Below are positions 7,608 to 16,204 of a stretch of 64,000 nucleotides of DNA, in pieces; position 1 is the first letter of the stretch, and each line of letters starts with the position of its first letter. The translations under genes and the position numbers were made by a program. Where the stretch lies: positions 180,524 to 244,523 of the forward strand of contig DDTN01000046.1 of NCBI GenBank assembly GCA_002344355.1, in the 5' to 3' direction. This DNA is from Proteobacteria bacterium UBA2363. GTDB taxonomy: Bacteria > Pseudomonadota > Gammaproteobacteria > Xanthomonadales > UBA2363. Below the pieces are notes generated by a model, which saw nothing but the letters and a program-made list of their open reading frames with translations, searched no databases and was not told the DNA's origin.

Positions 7608-7620
7608 GTTAGCTTATAAC
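7608..7620 (-). promoter_or_regulatory. Zur-box-like palindrome at the MerC-family gene start
   Basis: Minus strand reads GAATGTTATAAGCTAACGG, with palindromic arms GTTA and TAAC separated by five bases, in an otherwise very GC-rich region. The left half GAATGTTATA matches the known gammaproteobacterial Zur half-site; the right half is imperfect. It also contains a TATAAG -10-like hexamer nine bases before the ATG, so the mRNA may be leaderless or nearly so, and a bound repressor would block it. Confidence 0.45.
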
Positions 7621-7778
7621 ATTCCGGCCCGACCTGAGGCGGCCGGCGCGCGATCGCCGGTCATCTGCGGTTGCGACACTGGCGCCGCACTCGTTGGTGG
7701 TTGCCGCCTGGTTGCCGGCCCCGGCCCGCAGCGCGCCCGCGTTGCGGGCCGGCCTTTCCAGGCGGCCGGCGGCGGGCC

Positions 7779-8732
7779 TCAGAGGTCGCCCAGGCCGGCG
7801 CGGTAGCCGCCCGGCACGCCCTTGGTGGCGACCGCCACGGCGTCGTGCGGGTGCAGGCTCTCGAAGTGGCTGGCGCGCACCCAGAAGTCGGCGACCGCCT
7901 CGTCGCGGTCCAGGGTCGCCTGCAGGCGGCGCGCGGCGTCCTCGCAGAACATCAGGTTGGCGCCGTTGAGGCGGGCGAAGGCCTGCTCGTCCTCGCGCTT
8001 GACCGCGGTCTGCACCGGCGTGCCCAGCGCGGCCTCGATGCGGTCGACCAGGGCGACGATCGGGAAGGCGTCGAAGGCGGGCTTCAGCCGCACCCGCACC
8101 TCGGCCTGGGAGCGCTGCGCGTGCGGGGTGGCGGTGCTGCCCTGCGGGCCGGCCAGCCAGGCGGCCACCGCGCCGGGATCGACGCTGTCCTGGCCGTCGA
8201 AATCGGCGGCGAACTGCGCGGCCGTGGCCTGCCGCGCCAGCGCCGCCGACGCCGGGCAGGTGCTGGAGTACAGCACCGACAGGCCCAGCTCGACCTGGAA
8301 GCGGTCGGGCTCCAGCAGGCCGGCGATGGTCACGGGGTAGCGCTTCCAGCCGCTGTTGTCGCTGACCAGGGCCGGGCGGCGCACCAGGTAGTCGAAGCGC
8401 AGGCGCAGCAGGGCGCGCTCGGACAGGCCCTGGTGGCTGTCCAGGAAGTCGCGCAGCACGCGACGCAGGCCGGCCGGGGTGAGGGTGTCCTCGCCGAGCA
8501 CGCCGTCCAGGTGCAGGTACAGGCGCGACATGTGGATGCCGCGCGCCTCGGCACGGCCGAGATTCACGAAGGCGTCGACGCGCGCCGCGCAGCGCACCGG
8601 CGCGCCGCCGTCGCAGGCCAGGGTGACCGGCGCCTCGATGGCGCCCATGCCCACCCAGTCCAGCACGCCGGCGGCGTCGGGCGGGGCCTGGCCGGCAATG
8701 TCGGGAAGGGCGCGGGCGGGATCGGCGGGCAT
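7779..8732 (-). CDS. folE2: GTP cyclohydrolase FolE2 (type IB)
   Basis: Catalyses GTP to 7,8-dihydroneopterin triphosphate, the first step of folate and, in some bacteria, queuosine synthesis. Unlike FolE it does not need zinc. The 317-residue protein shows the family motifs RGIHMSRLY (about 64-72), SDNSGWKRYPV, YSSTCPAS with the catalytic-type Cys159, and RASHFESLHPHDAVA near the C-terminus. The start at 8732 gives a normal FolE2 length; longer in-frame extensions are low-complexity. FolE2 genes are classically under Zur control, and a MerC-like His-rich protein follows. No clear Zur box is visible directly upstream of this gene. Confidence 0.92.
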   Translation of the reverse strand: MPADPARALPDIAGQAPPDAAGVLDWVGMGAIEAPVTLACDGGAPVRCAARVDAFVNLGRAEARGIHMSRLYLHLDGVLGEDTLTPAGLRRVLRDFLDSHQGLSERALLRLRFDYLVRRPALVSDNSGWKRYPVTIAGLLEPDRFQVELGLSVLYSSTCPASAALARQATAAQFAADFDGQDSVDPGAVAAWLAGPQGSTATPHAQRSQAEVRVRLKPAFDAFPIVALVDRIEAALGTPVQTAVKREDEQAFARLNGANLMFCEDAARRLQATLDRDEAVADFWVRASHFESLHPHDAVAVATKGVPGGYRAGLGDL

Positions 8733-9184
8733 GGCGGGGTCCGTTCGGCGGGTCAGGATGCCACGGCGGGCGGCTGTGGGCAGGGATGGGGGAGCGCGCC
8801 AGGGCACTGTGGGGCGCAGGGGCGACAGTCGCGGCTGGCCGCGGGGACGGGCGCTGGCGGCAGGCCTGTTGTTCGGAGTCCATGTTGGATGGGGGCGGGT
8901 GCAGGCCGGATCAAGGGCCGGACTGCCGCGGCATCGCCCTGCCCCGCCCGGGCATCGCATTGCCGGGTTTCATGAAGGGCGCCAAGTGCGGGCCGGCGTG
9001 GCGCAGGGGTCCGGGGAGTTTCCCTGCACGGGATGACCATTCCGCCGGGCTTTCCACGCGGGAGCGTCTCCTGCTCGACGGGCGGCACCGCCAGGCAATC
9101 GGTGCATGGAAAGCCCATCGGGTTACCCGGCCAGCCGGGTCCGGCACCGGTGAAGGCGCTGGCAAGGGACGGCCCTCTCCCCTG

Positions 9185-9210
9185 CCCCTCCCCCGCAGGC
9201 GGGGGAGGGG
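9185..9210. repeat. 12-bp-stem GC hairpin (CCCCTCCCCCGC type)
   Basis: Arms 9185-9196 and 9199-9210 are perfect complements with a 2-base gap, preceded by CCCTCTCC. A related element with the same CCCTCTCCCC lead-in recurs at 9714-9748, so this is probably a dispersed intergenic repeat rather than a terminator. Confidence 0.65.
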
Positions 9211-9301
9211 AGAAGTGCGGTGCCGTCGCACGAGCGGGACAGGCGCTTCTGCTCACGCGCTTCTCGCTGCTGCCGTCGCTGTTGCTGTCGGTGTCCTTGT
9301 G

Positions 9302-9344
<43 letters not shown>

Positions 9345-9422
9345 GCGGACAGGATGTCCGCGCTTCTCACGGGGCCCCATGCGGTCCGGCGGGGCACGGC
9401 CGGATCAGCCGCGCCGGAGGCG

Positions 9423-9447
9423 CGGACGGCGCCCGAGGCGCCGTCCG
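9423..9447. repeat. 11-bp-stem hairpin
   Basis: Arms 9423-9433 and 9437-9447 are perfect complements (CGGACGGCGCC and its inverse) with loop CGA. No T-run follows. Part of the hairpin cluster between folE2 and the beta-propeller gene. Confidence 0.6.
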
Positions 9448-9552
9448 ACGCGGGGGCCAGGGATGGCCCTTGAGCGTCGGCCCGGACGGGGCACGCGCAC
9501 CCGGCGGGCAGGATGCCCGTCGGGCGGACCGCCTGGGGCGCCCTTCTCTTTG

Positions 9553-9586
9553 GCTACTTTCTCTTGGGCGAGCAAGAGAAAGTAGC
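9553..9586. repeat. 14-bp-stem hairpin GCTACTTTCTCTTG
   Basis: Perfect inverted arms at 9553-9566 and 9573-9586 with loop GGCGAG. It is AT-richer than its surroundings and has the look of a dispersed Xanthomonadales-type intergenic element. It is the most symmetrical structure in the region. Confidence 0.75.
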
Positions 9587-9725
9587 TCGGCGCACAGGGA
9601 TGTGCGACGAAAACGCCAGGGACGGCGCCCGCACGCGTTCGAGAACGCGAAGGATTGCCCGAGAACCTTCGCACTCCATTCCCGCGACGGTTGAGATCAT
9701 CGCCAGTGCGAACCCTCTCCCCCGG

Positions 9726-9748
9726 CCCCTCTCCCAGAGGGAGAGGGG
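9726..9748. repeat. 10-bp-stem CCCCTCTCCC hairpin
   Basis: Arms 9726-9735 and 9739-9748 with loop AGA, 60 bases beyond the stop of the minus-strand beta-propeller gene. It could act as a terminator for that gene, but the same lead-in sequence occurs at 9173-9210, favouring a repeat family. Confidence 0.6.
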
Positions 9749-9807
9749 AGTACAACCTGGAGCGCGCAGCACGACTCGGCCCGACCGCGCCCGCGGCGCG
9801 ACGGAAT

Positions 9808-12800
9808 TCAGCGCATGCTGGCCCGCTGCAGCATCTCGCCCACGCCGCGCAGGCCTTTGCGGTCCAGCCCGCTGACCGTGCCGGCGCTGGTGCCGGCCTC
9901 GTCGAAGGCGGCGCGGTCCTTGCGCTCCAGCGGCGGCTGGCCGGCGCGTTCCAGGCGGCGGTTGGCGTCCTGCAGGCGTCTGGCCATCAGGTCCTCGAAG
10001 CGGCGGGTGGCGGCGTCCAGCTCGCCACGCAGGCGCTGGTGGCTGGCGACCTGGGTGGCGGTCGGGCGGCCGTCGTAGCCGACCACGGCGCCGTACAGCT
10101 TGCCGTACTCCTCGCGCAGCTTCTCCTCGCCGGTGATCATCCCGGCCTTGCTTGCCGAAAGGGCATCGATCTGGGTCGCCAGTTCCCGGTCCAGCGACGC
10201 CAGCGGCCGCTCCAGCGCCGGCGCCGCGGCGCTGCGCGCGGCGATCTGGGTGCGCAGGTCGGTGATCGACTCGGCCAGGAAGGTCAGGTCGGCCAGTTCC
10301 TCGTAGATCGCCACCGACAGCGCCTGCTGGGCGCGGCGGTCCTCGGCGCTGTGCGGCGAGCGCGGGTCGGCGACCAGCTCGATGCTGCCCTCGACGCGCT
10401 GCTCGCCGCGCACCAGCTCGACGCGGTAGCGGCCTTCGGCCAGGCGCGGCCCGACGAAGGCGGGCACCAGCTGGGTCGAGGCCGGCAGGCGCGGCGCCTT
10501 CATGCGCATCGGCCAGTCGACGCGGTTCATGCCGCGGCGCTTGCCGCCCGGCAGGCTGGCGATGCGCTCGCCGGCCTCGTCGTAGATGTTGACGCGCAGG
10601 TCGCCGAACATGTGCCGGCGCTTGAGGTGGTAGGCGATCACCGCCGAGTCCGAACGCGACTGCCCGTAGAACTCGTCGTTGCCGCCGAACTCCTGCAGGG
10701 CGCCGCCGCTCCACATCGCCTGCGGCCGGCTGGGTAGCAGGGTGGCGTCGGCGGCCAGCGCCTGGGCGTCGAGGGCGCGCAGCGGCGTCAGGTCGTCGAT
10801 GATCCACACGCCGCGGCCATGGGTGCCCAGGATCAGGTCGTGGTCGCGCGGGTGGATCACGAGATCGTGCACCGGCACCGGCGGCAGGCCTTCCTCGAAA
10901 CGCGCCCAGCGCTCGCCGGCGTCGATGCTGATGTACAGGCCGGCCTCGGTACCCAGGTACAGGATGTGCGCGGCGACCGGGTCCTGGCGGATCACCCAGG
11001 CGAAGCCGGCCACGCCCTCGGTGGGCAGGCGCCGGAAGCTGGCGCCGAAGTCGGTGGTGGCGTACACGTAGACGCCGTCGTCGCCGCTGCGGTGGCCGTC
11101 GACGGTGACATAGGCGGTGCCGGCGGCGTGCGGGCTGGCCTCGACGCGCGAGATCCACAGCCCGCGCGGCAGGCCCGGCAGGTTGCGGGTGACGTTGGTC
11201 CAGTCGCCGCCGCCGTTGCGGGTGACGTGCACGAGGCCGTCGTCGGTGCCGACCCAGATCACCTGCGCGTCCAGCGGCGATTCGCTGATCGTGTAGATGG
11301 TGGTGTTGTTCTCGGCGGTGGAGTTGTCGATGGTCAGGCCGCCGGACTGCGCCTGGCGCTGGCGCTTCGGGTCGTTGGTGGTCAGGTCCGGCGAGATGCG
11401 CTGCCAGGAATCGCCGCGGTCGTTGCTGCGGTGCAGGTACTGCGAGCCGTAGTACAGCGTGCCCGGGCGCGAAGCGCTCAGGTGCAGCGGCGTGTTCCAG
11501 TTGAAGCGCAGGCGCGGCTCGCCCGGCGCGTGCGCGGGGGCGATCTGCCGGACCTCGTTGGTGCGCCGGTCGACGCGCATCAGGTTGCCGCCCTGGTACT
11601 CGGAATAGACCAGGTAGTCGAGCTCGGGGTCGGGGAAGGTCCAGAAGCCGTCGCCGAAGCCGACCGAGTCCCAGTGCTTGTTGCGGATCGCGCCGCTGCG
11701 GTGCGAGGGGCCGACCCAGGAGCCGTTGTCCTGCAGGCCGCCGTAGACGTTGTAGGGCACCTGCATGTCGGCGGCCACGTGGTAGAACTGCGAGACCGGC
11801 AGGCTGGCCACGAAGCGCCAGTGCACGCCGCGGTTCCAGGACACGTACAGGCCGCCGTCGGTGCCCAGGATCAGGTGCTGGGCGTCCTTGGGGTTGATCC
11901 ACAGCCAGTGGTGGTCGGGGTGGATGGCGCCGCCGACGCCGCTGAACATGCCGCTGAAGGTGCGGCCGCCGTCGTCGCTGGCGGTGAGCAGGAAGGCCGG
12001 CCGGTAGACGCGGTCGGGATCGGTCGGGTCGACCGCCAGCTCGCCGAAGTAGAACGGCCGGAACTGCACGCCAGCCGAACTGTTCATCAGCCGCCAGGAA
12101 CCGCCGGCGTCGTCGGAGCGGTAGATGCCGGTCTGCGCGGCCTCGACCAGGGCGTAGACGCGGCTGGGCTCGCTGGCCGCCACCGCCAGCGAGACGCGAC
12201 CGAGGTCGCCCTCGGGCAGGCCCTGGCGCAGGCGCGTCCAGGTGGCGCCGCCGTCGGTGGACTTGAAGATGCCGCTGCCCGGGCCGCCGGAGCGGAAGAA
12301 ATCCGGTTCGCGGCGGAAGTCCCACATCGCCGCGTACAGGGTGTCGGGCGCGGTGGGGTCCATCACCAGGTCGGCGCAACCGGTGCGCGCGTCGACGGCG
12401 AGCACGCGCTGCCAGGTGGCGCCGGCGTCGTCGCTGCGGTAGACGCCGCGCTCGGCGCTGTCGGCGAAGGCATGGCCGGTGGCGCACACCCACACGCGCT
12501 TGCCGTCGCGGGGGTCGACCAGCAGCTCGGCGATGTGCCTCGTTTCGGCCAGGCCGCTGTGCGTCCAGGTGTCGCCGCCGTCGCGGCTGACGTAGACGCC
12601 GTCGCCGGCCGAGACGCTGTTGCGCACCCGCGATTCGCCGGTGCCGACCCAGACCGTCTTCGCCTCGGAGGGATCGACGCGCACCGCGCCGATCGACTGC
12701 ATGTGGCGGTCGAACACCGGCTGGAAGGTGGTGCCGTTGTTGCGCGAGCGCCAGACGCCGCCGCTCGCGGCGCCGACGTAGATGGTCGCCGGCTCGGTGG

Positions 12801-12960
12801 CGGCGACGTCGAGCGAGGCGATCCGGCCGCTCATCACGGCGGGACCGATGTTGCGGGCCTTCAGGCCGGCCAGCGTGGCCGGATCGAACGTGGCGTCCTG
12901 GCCGTGGCTGGCAGGGGCGGCCAGCGCGGCGGCGAGGGCCAGCGCGATGCGCATGGACAT
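9808..12960 (-). CDS. Large exported beta-propeller protein (VPS10/sortilin-like, BNR repeats)
   Basis: A 1050-residue protein with a short signal peptide (MSMRIALALAAALAAPASHG, cleaved near residue 20). Residues about 30-750 form WD40/YVTN/BNR-type repeats, with Asp-box motifs such as SRDGGDTW, STDGGATW, RSDDAGATW and RSDDAGGSW. This matches the bacterial VPS10-like proteins often annotated as glycosyl hydrolase or sialidase, although catalytic residues of sialidases are not evident. A C-terminal part of about 250 residues contains an Ig-like strand region (after SPHSAEDRRAQ) and a helical segment. The ATG at 12960 is chosen for the signal peptide; 12954 is an alternative. Probably extracellular or periplasmic; substrate unknown. 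The LolA-like gene lies about 95 bases upstream on the same strand. Confidence 0.82.
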   Translation of the reverse strand: MSMRIALALAAALAAPASHGQDATFDPATLAGLKARNIGPAVMSGRIASLDVAATEPATIYVGAASGGVWRSRNNGTTFQPVFDRHMQSIGAVRVDPSEAKTVWVGTGESRVRNSVSAGDGVYVSRDGGDTWTHSGLAETRHIAELLVDPRDGKRVWVCATGHAFADSAERGVYRSDDAGATWQRVLAVDARTGCADLVMDPTAPDTLYAAMWDFRREPDFFRSGGPGSGIFKSTDGGATWTRLRQGLPEGDLGRVSLAVAASEPSRVYALVEAAQTGIYRSDDAGGSWRLMNSSAGVQFRPFYFGELAVDPTDPDRVYRPAFLLTASDDGGRTFSGMFSGVGGAIHPDHHWLWINPKDAQHLILGTDGGLYVSWNRGVHWRFVASLPVSQFYHVAADMQVPYNVYGGLQDNGSWVGPSHRSGAIRNKHWDSVGFGDGFWTFPDPELDYLVYSEYQGGNLMRVDRRTNEVRQIAPAHAPGEPRLRFNWNTPLHLSASRPGTLYYGSQYLHRSNDRGDSWQRISPDLTTNDPKRQRQAQSGGLTIDNSTAENNTTIYTISESPLDAQVIWVGTDDGLVHVTRNGGGDWTNVTRNLPGLPRGLWISRVEASPHAAGTAYVTVDGHRSGDDGVYVYATTDFGASFRRLPTEGVAGFAWVIRQDPVAAHILYLGTEAGLYISIDAGERWARFEEGLPPVPVHDLVIHPRDHDLILGTHGRGVWIIDDLTPLRALDAQALAADATLLPSRPQAMWSGGALQEFGGNDEFYGQSRSDSAVIAYHLKRRHMFGDLRVNIYDEAGERIASLPGGKRRGMNRVDWPMRMKAPRLPASTQLVPAFVGPRLAEGRYRVELVRGEQRVEGSIELVADPRSPHSAEDRRAQQALSVAIYEELADLTFLAESITDLRTQIAARSAAAPALERPLASLDRELATQIDALSASKAGMITGEEKLREEYGKLYGAVVGYDGRPTATQVASHQRLRGELDAATRRFEDLMARRLQDANRRLERAGQPPLERKDRAAFDEAGTSAGTVSGLDRKGLRGVGEMLQRASMR

Positions 12961-13055
12961 GGGTGAACTCCCTGGCGTGTCGGGCCGCGCCGACGCGCGG
13001 CGGGATCGCCGCGGCGCCACCACGCGGGCGGCACCGCGGCCTGGCTGCGGCGGCG

Positions 13056-13817
13056 TTACTCGGCGGCGGTCTCGGCGGCCGGGGTCGCAGCTTCCGGCAT
13101 CTTGAAGCGGTCGTCGGCGATGCCGGTGTTGAGCGTGTAGGACTCCACGGTGTAGGTGGAGGCGCCCGGCATGCCGTCCATGGTCTGGGTGGTGGCGTGC
13201 GGCAGCATCAGCCCGTCGACTTCCTTGTAGTCGCCCTGGGAGATGCCGATCTTGACCTCCTGGCCGCGCATGGTGGTGCGCACGTCCCACTTCAGGTCGA
13301 GGAAGTACTCGGCGTCCAGCCAGGTGGTGATCTGGTCGCCGCTGGCCAGATCGATGCGCAGCTTGTAGGCGTCGGTGCCCTCGACCTCCTCGGTGCCGAG
13401 CAGCTCGACGGTGTGGCCCTTGGCCTGCCAGTCGACCAGCGGTCCGTCGATGTCGGCCTGCTGGCTGAAGCTGCGCAGCTCGTCGTCGCCCATCGGCTCG
13501 GGGTCGCTCTTGCCCATGAACGGCATGATCTGCCAGCCGCTGTCGCCGTCGACGGCCTGCACGCCGGTCATGCCCTGCAGGGTGAACTCCAGGCGCAGCT
13601 TGTTCGGGCGCTTGGATTCCAGGGTGAACGGTGCGGTCATCGGGCCCATCGTGAAGCTGCCCTGGGCGCGCACGTCCTGCACCGACCGGATGCGCTCCAG
13701 GCCGCCGCGCGCCTCGTAGTGGCGGGCCAGGACCTCGTCCAGGGACAGCTCGGCCGGAGCGGCCAGCAGGGGCAGCGGCGCCAGCAGGGCAAAGGCAAGC
13801 AGGGACAGACGCTTCAT
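13056..13817 (-). CDS. Exported LolA/LolB-fold protein (outer membrane lipoprotein-sorting-like)
   Basis: A 253-residue protein with a clear signal peptide (MKRLSLLAFALLAPLPLLAAPAE). The mature part begins LSLDEVLARHYEARGGLERI, the hallmark start of the COG2834-type LolA-like proteins, followed by alternating strands ending in VESYTLNTGIADDRFKMP. It has an Ala/Glu-rich tail. These proteins share the lipid-binding fold of LolA, but most are not the essential carrier. It is the first gene of a minus-strand pair with the beta-propeller protein. The start at 13817 is set by the signal peptide. Confidence 0.8.
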   Translation of the reverse strand: MKRLSLLAFALLAPLPLLAAPAELSLDEVLARHYEARGGLERIRSVQDVRAQGSFTMGPMTAPFTLESKRPNKLRLEFTLQGMTGVQAVDGDSGWQIMPFMGKSDPEPMGDDELRSFSQQADIDGPLVDWQAKGHTVELLGTEEVEGTDAYKLRIDLASGDQITTWLDAEYFLDLKWDVRTTMRGQEVKIGISQGDYKEVDGLMLPHATTQTMDGMPGASTYTVESYTLNTGIADDRFKMPEAATPAAETAAE

Positions 13818-14004
13818 GGGGATTCCTCGCGGTTGGGCGGCAATGGACAACGCCGCCATCCTAGCGGCCGGCGATGACGGCTTCGTAGTGACGAAGGTCA
13901 CGGGCGCGCGCCTGCGGACCGCCAGCGGCCTTCACCTCCGTGACGATCCTTCAGGCACCCGAACCGCCGGCACGCGCGATGCGCGGCGCGGCGGCCGGGG
14001 CGGA

Positions 14005-14829
14005 TCAGGCCCGGCGATCGCGCCGGCGCGACCACCACAGGGCGAGCACCGCACCCGGACCGGGCGGCATGCGCGCGCCCTGCCAGGCGGTGGCGGGACG
14101 GGCCGCGACCGCGGCCAGCAGCCGGCGGGCCAGCAGGAGCTGGCCGTGGCGGTAACCGCCGCTGCCGGCAAGCAGCGGCGGGATCTGCCCCGACAGCTCG
14201 CCCGCGAAGCCGGCCAGGGCCGCGGCCAGGGCCGGCCGCGGCGGACTGGCGCGCAGATCGGCGCGGACCAGGCCCTGCGCCGCCAGAACCGACAGCGGCA
14301 GGACCAGGTGGCCGGCCGCCGCGGGTGCCGCCAGGCCGGGCAGCGATTCGGCCAGCAAGGCCAGGCCGTGCGCCCGGGCATCGGTCGCGCGAGGCGCGGG
14401 CAGCCAGGGCGTGCCCGCTTCCGCCTGGGCCAGGGCGAACGCCTGCCAGCGCGCCAGGCGCTGCGCCGGCGTCGCGTCGTCGTGGCCCTGCCCCAGCGCC
14501 GCCGCGGCCTGCAACCAGGCCAGTCCGCCGGGCTCGGCCGCCGCCGGGAAGGGTGCGATCGCGGCCAGCGCGCGGGTCAGCGGATGGCGCGGCGCCCCGG
14601 CCGCCAGCGCCTGCCATTCCTGCGCCCACCAGCCCAGCTTGGCGGCGCTGACCCGCGGATCGCTGGCGGCCAGGGCGGCCTGGCGCAGCTCGAAGCCCAG
14701 CGTCTCCAGCAACCGCCGTGGCGCCCGCCGGTCGGGCGGCTCGAACAGCAGCAGCAGGCGGTGCCAGGGCTCGGCGGCCAGCCACTTGCCGACGAAGGCG
14801 TCGGCGCCGTCCGGCGCGGCGCCGCTCAC
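14005..14829 (-). CDS. Squalene/phytoene synthase-like protein, probably non-catalytic
   Basis: A 274-residue all-alpha protein. The segment DPRVSAAKLGWWAQEW...HPLTRAL is the recognisable trans-isoprenyl synthase signature (R..KL.WW.EE...HP.T). The Asp-rich motifs (DxxxD/DxxED) needed for diphosphate binding are not visible, as in the NDUFAF6-like branch. The start is GTG at 14829, overlapping the TGA of gph (GTGA), which keeps the four-base overlap pattern of this operon. Long Ala/Leu-rich stretches make it typical of very high-GC genes. Role unknown; its place after ubiG/gph is a conserved arrangement in the order as far as I recall. Confidence 0.65.
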   Translation of the reverse strand: MSGAAPDGADAFVGKWLAAEPWHRLLLLFEPPDRRAPRRLLETLGFELRQAALAASDPRVSAAKLGWWAQEWQALAAGAPRHPLTRALAAIAPFPAAAEPGGLAWLQAAAALGQGHDDATPAQRLARWQAFALAQAEAGTPWLPAPRATDARAHGLALLAESLPGLAAPAAAGHLVLPLSVLAAQGLVRADLRASPPRPALAAALAGFAGELSGQIPPLLAGSGGYRHGQLLLARRLLAAVAARPATAWQGARMPPGPGAVLALWWSRRRDRRA

Positions 14830-15491
14830 GGCAGCCAGGCCAGCGCCTGCGCCGGATCGTCGATCACCCGGTCGGCCCGCCACCCGGCGATCTCGCCGGG
14901 ATCGGCATAGCCCCAGGTCACCGCCACGGTCAGGCTGCCGGCGGCGCGGCCGGCCGCGACGTCGCGTGCGTCGTCGCCCAGGAACCAGGTCGCCTGCGGC
15001 GCCACCCCGAGGCGTTCGCAGGCGGTCAGCACCGGCAGCGGATGCGGCTTGCGCTCGGCCAGGCTGTCGCCGCCAAGCACCACCGGGAAATCGTCTGCCA
15101 GGCCCATCGCCGCCAGCAGCTCGACGGCCATGCGTTCGGGCTTGTTGGTGACCACGGCCAGGGCGATGCCGCGCCGGCGCAGGCCATCCAGCAGGTCGGC
15201 GACGCCGGGGAACAGGGTCGAATGCCGGTACACGCGGGCGCCGTAGGTCGCCAGCAGGCGCGCCACCCAGGCCTGCTGGACCTCGCCATCGGCCCCGACG
15301 AAGGCCGGGATGCCGGCGTCCAGCATCGCCCGCGCGCCGCGCGAGACCTGCCAGCGGAAACCGGCCAGGGACATCGGCGCCAGGCCCTCGCCGGCACGCA
15401 GTTCGTTCACCGCCGCCAGCAGGTCGGGGGCGGTGTCGACCAGGGTACCGTCGAGGTCGAACAGCACCGCGGCGGGTGCGTGGACCGTCAC
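14826..15491 (-). CDS. gph: Phosphoglycolate phosphatase, HAD family
   Basis: Dephosphorylates 2-phosphoglycolate formed during DNA repair. A 221-residue HAD hydrolase: motif I LFDLDGTLVDTAPD near residue 9, motif II VVTNKP, motif III Lys in ERKPHPLP, and motif IV FLGDDARD. The length and the TAPDL variant match Gph. The start is GTG at 15491, overlapping the ubiG TGA by the GTGA arrangement; the longer in-frame region upstream is a shadow of ubiG. Sits between ubiG and the squalene-synthase-like gene with 4-base overlaps at both ends. Confidence 0.88.
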   Translation of the reverse strand: MTVHAPAAVLFDLDGTLVDTAPDLLAAVNELRAGEGLAPMSLAGFRWQVSRGARAMLDAGIPAFVGADGEVQQAWVARLLATYGARVYRHSTLFPGVADLLDGLRRRGIALAVVTNKPERMAVELLAAMGLADDFPVVLGGDSLAERKPHPLPVLTACERLGVAPQATWFLGDDARDVAAGRAAGSLTVAVTWGYADPGEIAGWRADRVIDDPAQALAWLP

Positions 15492-16204
15492 GCCGGCTTC
15501 CGCGCCGCCATCAGGTAGTTGACCCCGACGTCGTCGTTCAGCCAGGCGCGCTGCCCGAACGGGTCGTAGTGCAGGCCGCGCAGGACCCCGACCTCGAGGC
15601 CGGCCTGCCGGCACCAGGCCGCCAGCTCGCTGGGCCGCACCAGCCTGGCGTACTCGTGGGTGCCGCGCGGCAGCAGGCGCAGCACGTACTCGGCGCCGAC
15701 GATGGCCAGCGCGAAGGCGCGCGCCGTGCGGTTGATGGTCGACAGGCACAGCACGCCGCCCGGGCGCAGGGCGGCGGCGCAGGCCGCGACCACCGCGGCC
15801 GGCTCCGGCACGTGCTCGAGCATCTCCATGCAGGTGACCAGGTCGTACTCGCCCGGATGCGCCTGCGCATGCGCCTGCACGGTCTGCATGCGGTAGTCGA
15901 CCGCCACGCCGTTGGCGTCGGCATGCAGCCGCGCGACCTCGAGCAGCGGGCCGGCCAGATCCAGGGCGGTGACCGTCGCGCCGCGCGCCGCCATCGCCTC
16001 GCTGAGCAGGCCGCCGCCGCAGCCGACGTCGAGCGCGCGCGCGCCGGCCAGCGGCCGCTGGCCGGCCACGAAGTCCAGCCGCACCGGGTTGAGCACGTGC
16101 AGCGGCCGCATCGGCCCGGCCGGGTCCCACCACTGCCCGGCCAGGCGCGCGAAGCGTTCCAGCTCGGCGGCGTCGCCGGCGGTTGCGTCGTGCGCGGCGC
16201 TCAT
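15488..16204 (-). CDS. ubiG: Ubiquinone biosynthesis O-methyltransferase
   Basis: SAM-dependent methyltransferase that performs both O-methylations of ubiquinone synthesis. The 238-residue protein has motif I LDVGCGGGLLSE (about 60-71), the UbiG-typical opening ELERFARLAGQWWDPAGPMRPLHVLNP, TCMEMLEHVPEP and LSTINRTARA. The ATG at 16204 overlaps the mtaD stop (ATGA). Product SAH of its reaction is a substrate for the product of the upstream mtaD gene, which gives the gene pair a metabolic logic. Confidence 0.93.
   Translation of the reverse strand: MSAAHDATAGDAAELERFARLAGQWWDPAGPMRPLHVLNPVRLDFVAGQRPLAGARALDVGCGGGLLSEAMAARGATVTALDLAGPLLEVARLHADANGVAVDYRMQTVQAHAQAHPGEYDLVTCMEMLEHVPEPAAVVAACAAALRPGGVLCLSTINRTARAFALAIVGAEYVLRLLPRGTHEYARLVRPSELAAWCRQAGLEVGVLRGLHYDPFGQRAWLNDDVGVNYLMAARKPA

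Noticed and set aside
9554..12493. Very long Arg/Pro-rich frames overlapping the beta-propeller gene
   Set aside because: Arg/Pro/Ala-rich out-of-phase readings typical of high-GC DNA; the exported propeller frame has the repeats and signal peptide.
9808..12960. Calling the propeller protein a sialidase or glycosyl hydrolase
   Set aside because: Asp-box motifs alone do not show catalysis; the Arg triad and nucleophile of sialidases are not evident.
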